NCBI RefSeq assembly: GCF_000429425.1
Contig: NZ_AUBV01000001.1
Coordinates: 310,001-374,000, forward strand
Direction: 5' to 3'
Source: Algoriphagus mannitolivorans DSM 15301
GTDB taxonomy: Bacteria; Bacteroidota; Bacteroidia; Cytophagales; Cyclobacteriaceae
DNA length: 64,000 bases
The position numbers and the translations under genes were made by a program. The notes under the pieces are model-generated. The model worked only from the letters and a program-made list of their open reading frames with translations, did not search any database and was not told where the DNA came from. The stretch's first letter is position 1. Each line of letters begins with the position of its first letter. Of this stretch, positions 60,400 through 64,000 are shown piece by piece.

Positions 60400-61443
60400 T
60401 TGGAACCAGTAATTTTCGCCCCAGACGCGGCTTCTGCTTTAGCACAAGTTTTTGAAGAACTCACTTTTTCCAAATTGGTAGTTCTCACGGACACAAATAC
60501 CCAAAAGCATTGCCTCCCGAGAATTCAGAACGCTCTTCCAGAGAACTCCGCATTCCTATGCGTTAGTCCCGGAGAAATCCATAAAAACCTGGAAACCTGT
60601 ACTGAAATCTGGAGTCAAATGACAGAATTGGCACTTGACCGAAAAACACTTATGCTAAATCTGGGAGGCGGGGTCATTGGAGATATGGGGGGCTTCTGCG
60701 CAAGCATTTACAAGAGAGGTATTCGTTTTATCAACCTACCAACCACACTTCTTTCTCAAGTCGATGCCAGTGTAGGCGGAAAGTTGGGAGTGGATTTTCG
60801 GGGACTGAAAAACCATCTGGGCGTGTTCAATGAACCTGAAACCGTCCTTATAGCAGCAGAGTTTCTGGAGACCTTACCCAAAGAAGAACTTCGATCTGGC
60901 TATGCAGAAATCATCAAGCATGGCCTCATTCACGACGCAGCTTATTTCAACTCCTTAAAAACTTCCAATTGGGAGAGCCAATCTTGGGAGGATCTGATCC
61001 AAAAATCTGTCGCCATAAAAAAAACTGTAGTGACTGCAGATCCCAAAGAAAACGGACTTCGGAAAATCCTCAACTTTGGGCACACCATCGGCCATGCCTT
61101 TGAGTCTTATTTTCTGGACAGCGCTAATCATCTTCTTCATGGCGAGGCTATCGCTTTAGGCATGATTGCGGAAGGTTATTTGTCAGTGAAAAAATGCGGC
61201 ATGTCCTCAGAAGATCTGGAAATCTTGACCAAAACTCTCTTAGGTATTTATGGCAAAGTCAATTTTGACTTGAACCAGCTGGATCCGATCCTGGACCTAT
61301 GCATTCAGGACAAAAAGAATGAAGGAAACACCCTGATGTTTTCACTATTAAAATCAATTGGGGATTGCACTTATAATATCCCTGTCACCCGAGAAGAAAT
61401 CCTGGAAGCCATTCAATTTTATCACGATTTAAAAACGGCCTAA
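60400..61443 (+). CDS. aroB: 3-dehydroquinate synthase
   Basis: A 347-residue AroB. NLGGGVIGDMGGFCASIYKRGI, PTTLLSQVDASVGGKLGVDF, KNHLGVFNEP, SGYAEIIKHGLIHD and NFGHTIGHAFE hold the NAD and Zn ligands. It converts DAHP to 3-dehydroquinate. The start is TTG at 60400; no ATG fits the family N-terminus. 18 nt before aroA. Confidence 0.93.
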   Translation: MEPVIFAPDAASALAQVFEELTFSKLVVLTDTNTQKHCLPRIQNALPENSAFLCVSPGEIHKNLETCTEIWSQMTELALDRKTLMLNLGGGVIGDMGGFCASIYKRGIRFINLPTTLLSQVDASVGGKLGVDFRGLKNHLGVFNEPETVLIAAEFLETLPKEELRSGYAEIIKHGLIHDAAYFNSLKTSNWESQSWEDLIQKSVAIKKTVVTADPKENGLRKILNFGHTIGHAFESYFLDSANHLLHGEAIALGMIAEGYLSVKKCGMSSEDLEILTKTLLGIYGKVNFDLNQLDPILDLCIQDKKNEGNTLMFSLLKSIGDCTYNIPVTREEILEAIQFYHDLKTA

Positions 61444-61461
61444 GCCTTGAACCTCCAAACC

Positions 61462-62688
61462 ATGCAAACGCTTCGCCTATCCCAAAAAAGCGAATTTGAT
61501 TTTATAAGAATCCCACTTCCCTCCTCAAAAAGCGAGTCCAATAGGGCTTTGATTATCGATGCACTTACGGAAGGTGAAAATAAATTGAGCAATCTGGCTG
61601 AGGCTAGAGACACTCAGACCATGATTCGGCTTTTGAAAACAAATCCACCCGTGTACGATGTATTGGACGCAGGAACCACAATGAGATTTTTGACAGCCTA
61701 TGCGGCGGTTACGAACCAGAAAAAGGTCATGACCGGGACTGCAAGAATGTGTCAGAGACCGATTGGTATTTTGGTGGATGCTTTAAGAAGTATTGGTGCC
61801 GAAATTCACTACCTCAACAGCGAGGGCTATCCTCCATTAGCTGTTCACGGGCTACCCAATCAGACCACTGACAAGATAAAAATCAGGGGAGATGTTTCTA
61901 GTCAATACATTTCAGCCATGCTGATGATTGCGCCTCTGCTTCCGATGGGCTTGGAGCTAGAATTAGAGGGAAAGGTAGGAAGTCAGACCTACATCGAAAT
62001 GACTTTGGAATTGATGGCACAGTTTGGTATTCAATACTCCTGGAGCAACAACAAAATCAAAGTCGAACATCAGGCCTACCAACCCACGCAATTTGCGGTG
62101 GAAAGCGATTGGTCGGGAGCTAGCTATTGGTTTAGCCTTCTAGCCTGTTCAGATTCCGGGGAATTGCTTTTGGAAGGACTAAAGGAAAATTCCCTTCAAG
62201 GTGATTCTGCTATCGTGGATATTATGGAGTTTTTGGGAGTTAAATCCACTTTCACCCAAGAAGGAGTACTGCTTCAGAAACAAGCGGTAAAGGGGCTAAA
62301 AAAATGGGATTTCACACATTGTCCGGATCTTGCCCAGACGGTAGCTGTCACTTGTGCCATTTTGGGCCAAGACGCAATCTTTACGGGCTTGGAAAGTCTC
62401 AGGATAAAGGAGACGGATCGGATTTATGCCCTACAGCAGGAATTGGCCAAGTTCAATGCTGAGTTAAAAGAGATCGAGCCGGAAGTCTTCCAGGTAATTC
62501 CTTCTGTCACTATGCCTAGGTCTGTACAAATCCATACTTATGAAGACCATCGTATGGCAATGGCATTCATGCCGCTTTTGACCAAAACTGATGTCATCAT
62601 GGAAGATCCGGAAGTTGTAAACAAATCCTATCCCAGCTTCTGGAAGCATTGTGAACTAACAGGCATCCAACTAGAAAACCAAGACTGA
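61462..62688 (+). CDS. aroA: EPSP synthase (3-phosphoshikimate 1-carboxyvinyltransferase)
   Basis: About 408 residues. PLPSSKSESNRALIIDAL (substrate Lys), LDAGTTMRFLTAYAA, RMCQRPIGILVDALRSIGA, GDVSSQYISAMLMIAPLL, ESDWSGASYWFSLLA, DLAQTVAVTCAIL, GLESLRIKETDRI and TYEDHRMAMAFMPLL are all present. It joins PEP and shikimate-3-phosphate. I use the ATG at 61462; a TTG at 61447 would add five residues. aroC, aroE, aroK and aroQ-dehydratase genes are not in this window. Confidence 0.92.
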   Translation: MQTLRLSQKSEFDFIRIPLPSSKSESNRALIIDALTEGENKLSNLAEARDTQTMIRLLKTNPPVYDVLDAGTTMRFLTAYAAVTNQKKVMTGTARMCQRPIGILVDALRSIGAEIHYLNSEGYPPLAVHGLPNQTTDKIKIRGDVSSQYISAMLMIAPLLPMGLELELEGKVGSQTYIEMTLELMAQFGIQYSWSNNKIKVEHQAYQPTQFAVESDWSGASYWFSLLACSDSGELLLEGLKENSLQGDSAIVDIMEFLGVKSTFTQEGVLLQKQAVKGLKKWDFTHCPDLAQTVAVTCAILGQDAIFTGLESLRIKETDRIYALQQELAKFNAELKEIEPEVFQVIPSVTMPRSVQIHTYEDHRMAMAFMPLLTKTDVIMEDPEVVNKSYPSFWKHCELTGIQLENQD

Positions 62689-62691
62689 TCC

Positions 62692-63516
62692 ATGTCTTCG
62701 AAAATAGCCATTCAGGGAGTCCCCGGATCCTTTCATCATCAGGTAGCCTTGAAGAATTTCGGCTTGGATGCTGAGATTTTAGCTTTCAACACCTTTGAGC
62801 CTGTAGCAAAATCAGTAGCCTCAGGAGTTGCAGACTTTGGAGTCATGGCAATCGAGAATTCCATTGCCGGCGCCATTTTACCAAACTATGACCTGATCGA
62901 TCGATACGGTCTTTTTATCCGGGATGAATTTTACCTCCCGATTGCCCATCAACTGATGGCATTGCCCGGGCAAAAAATAGAAGATATTTCTGAGGTACGG
63001 TCACATCCGATGGCTCTTTTACAGTGCAAGACTTTCTTAGCCCAACATCCCCAAATTCATCAGTTTGATGATGTTGACACTGCATCGGTAGCGAAGAGGA
63101 TTTCTGAAGAAAAAATCCTGGGACTAGCGGCAATAGCCAGTGAAATTGCTGCTGAAATCTATGGCTTGGAAATATTGGCGAGGGATATTCAAACAGTAAA
63201 GGATAACTTTACCAGATTCATTATTCTTCATCGAGAAAAATCGGATTCAGACCAGATTCCAAACAAGGCATCTTTTAAAGTAACCATCAAAAATGAAGCA
63301 GGGGGATTGGCAAAACTCCTTACCATGTTGGCAGAAAAAAACCTGAATCTCAGTAAAATACAATCCATTCCTGTGATCGAAAAACCTTGGGAGTATGCGT
63401 TTTTTATTGATGCAGAATACAATGATCCCAATCAATTCCGAGAGTCGATGAAATTGATTACCCGAGATTTTGGGGATTTGAAAATTTTTGGAGAATACAG
63501 AAGCAGAAAGCTATGA
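62692..63516 (+). CDS. pheA: Prephenate dehydratase with ACT domain
   Basis: A 274-residue PDT. Catalytic domain about 1-180: IQGVPGSFHHQVAL, GVADFGVMAIENSIAGAI, VRSHPMALLQCKTFL, GLAAIASEIAAEIYGL, and DNFTRFIIL with the Thr of the TRF motif. The ACT domain (about 192-270, NEAGGLAKLLTMLAEKNLNLSKIQSIP) is the Phe-feedback site. It makes phenylpyruvate. The aminotransferase gene overlaps its stop by 4 nt. Confidence 0.93.
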   Translation: MSSKIAIQGVPGSFHHQVALKNFGLDAEILAFNTFEPVAKSVASGVADFGVMAIENSIAGAILPNYDLIDRYGLFIRDEFYLPIAHQLMALPGQKIEDISEVRSHPMALLQCKTFLAQHPQIHQFDDVDTASVAKRISEEKILGLAAIASEIAAEIYGLEILARDIQTVKDNFTRFIILHREKSDSDQIPNKASFKVTIKNEAGGLAKLLTMLAEKNLNLSKIQSIPVIEKPWEYAFFIDAEYNDPNQFRESMKLITRDFGDLKIFGEYRSRKL

Positions 63517-64000
63517 AGGGATACGCGAATAGAATGAACACGGTGGCTGAATATTACTTTTCGGCCAAACTACGTGAAGTGAATCAGATGGTGGCTGAGG
63601 GAAAACCTGTCATCAACTTAGGAATCGGATCCCCGGACTTAGCCCCAGACAGAAGTGTCATTGATACCCTCAAGTCAATGGCTGAAAACCCACAGGCTCA
63701 CGGATATCAGGGTTATCAAGGAATACCAGAGCTTCGCATTGCCATGGCTGGTTTTTATTCAAGGGAGTTTGGAGTGGACTTGAACCCTAACAAAGAAATC
63801 CTTCCATTGATGGGTTCCAAAGAAGGAATTTTACACATCAGCATGGCTTTTCTGAATCCAGGCGATCAAGTATTGATTCCAAATCCCGGCTATCCTACCT
63901 ACACTTCGGTTACCAGATTATTGGAAGCCGAACCGGTGTATTACGGAATTGATTTGGAGAAAAAAGGAAGGCCAAAGTTTGAGGAATTGGAATCCCAAGA
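63513..64000 (+). CDS. Class I/II PLP aminotransferase, 5' part (cut by window end)
   Basis: At least 162 codons with no stop before the window ends. NLGIGSPDLAPDRSVIDTL, HGYQGYQGIPELRIAMAGFY, MGSKEGILHISMAFLNPGD and IPNPGYPTYTSV are the N-terminal blocks of an aspartate-aminotransferase-fold enzyme. Placed right after pheA, it probably transaminates phenylpyruvate and hydroxyphenylpyruvate, or prephenate. The catalytic Lys lies beyond the edge. A prephenate dehydrogenase gene (tyrA) would be expected next. Confidence 0.88.
   Translation, partial: MKGYANRMNTVAEYYFSAKLREVNQMVAEGKPVINLGIGSPDLAPDRSVIDTLKSMAENPQAHGYQGYQGIPELRIAMAGFYSREFGVDLNPNKEILPLMGSKEGILHISMAFLNPGDQVLIPNPGYPTYTSVTRLLEAEPVYYGIDLEKKGRPKFEELESQ

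Overview
The window looks like chromosome of a Bacteroidota bacterium, most likely a Cytophagales/Cyclobacteriaceae (Algoriphagus-like) species. This rests on AT-leaning base use, promoters of the TTTG-N19-TAnnTTTG type, Bacteroidota gene families (long LysS, LptD-like barrel, BamA/TamA-like barrel, ComB, DAHP synthase/chorismate mutase fusion, IVS-type four-helix-bundle protein) and weak Shine-Dalgarno sites. The species is inference. I saw no rRNA, tRNA, CRISPR array or prophage.

Layout. 165-7008: an overlapping signalling cassette of two paralogous PAS histidine kinases, two stand-alone receivers and a receiver-PAS protein that ends in a kinase dimerisation helix pair without ATPase. 7033-11630: a non-phosphorylative L-fucose catabolic operon (two SDRs, FAH-family hydrolase, lactonase, FucP) without its dehydratase, facing a large FAD/Fe-S 2-hydroxyacid dehydrogenase. 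14864-22971: lipoprotein, DUF218 protein, a hipBA toxin-antitoxin pair with a palindromic operator, a 1287-residue SF1 helicase and an SDR. 22972-23929: a frameshifted REP-associated Y1 transposase between arrays of 25-nt hairpin repeats. 23930-34000: rlmD, a ModF-like double ATPase, a Tat-type PLP enzyme, MazG-like and outer-membrane proteins, an M81 peptidase. 33278-50150: housekeeping genes (gcvT, comB, iscA, mce, thiL, dtd, folB, a DivIVA protein, a WD40 protein, a PPTase, a carboxylase beta subunit, a cell-wall amidase) and a sulfatase. 50212-58701: lptD, four-helix-bundle gene, arginine deiminase, lysS, proline dehydrogenase. 59021-64000: the Phe/Tyr operon (DAHP synthase-chorismate mutase, aroB, aroA, pheA, aminotransferase cut by the window end).

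Three non-coding systems stand out. First, the Phe/Tyr operon starts with what appears to be a complete transcription attenuator: a consensus promoter, a 31-codon leader peptide with eight Phe/Tyr in nine consecutive codons, a GAAA-tetraloop terminator, and a 9-nt segment inside the leader ORF that is exactly complementary to the terminator's 5' arm. Second, degenerate direct repeats with a strict seven-base period but different sequences fill at least seven intergenic gaps, usually touching a stop codon. Third, 13-nt hairpins repeat every 25 nt on both sides of the dead transposase.

Functionally, the fucose operon would feed pyruvate and lactate to central metabolism, and the nearby oxidase might use a hydroxyacid product. 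Several -7 promoter boxes sit only 3-7 nt before start codons, which suggests leaderless or near-leaderless mRNAs.
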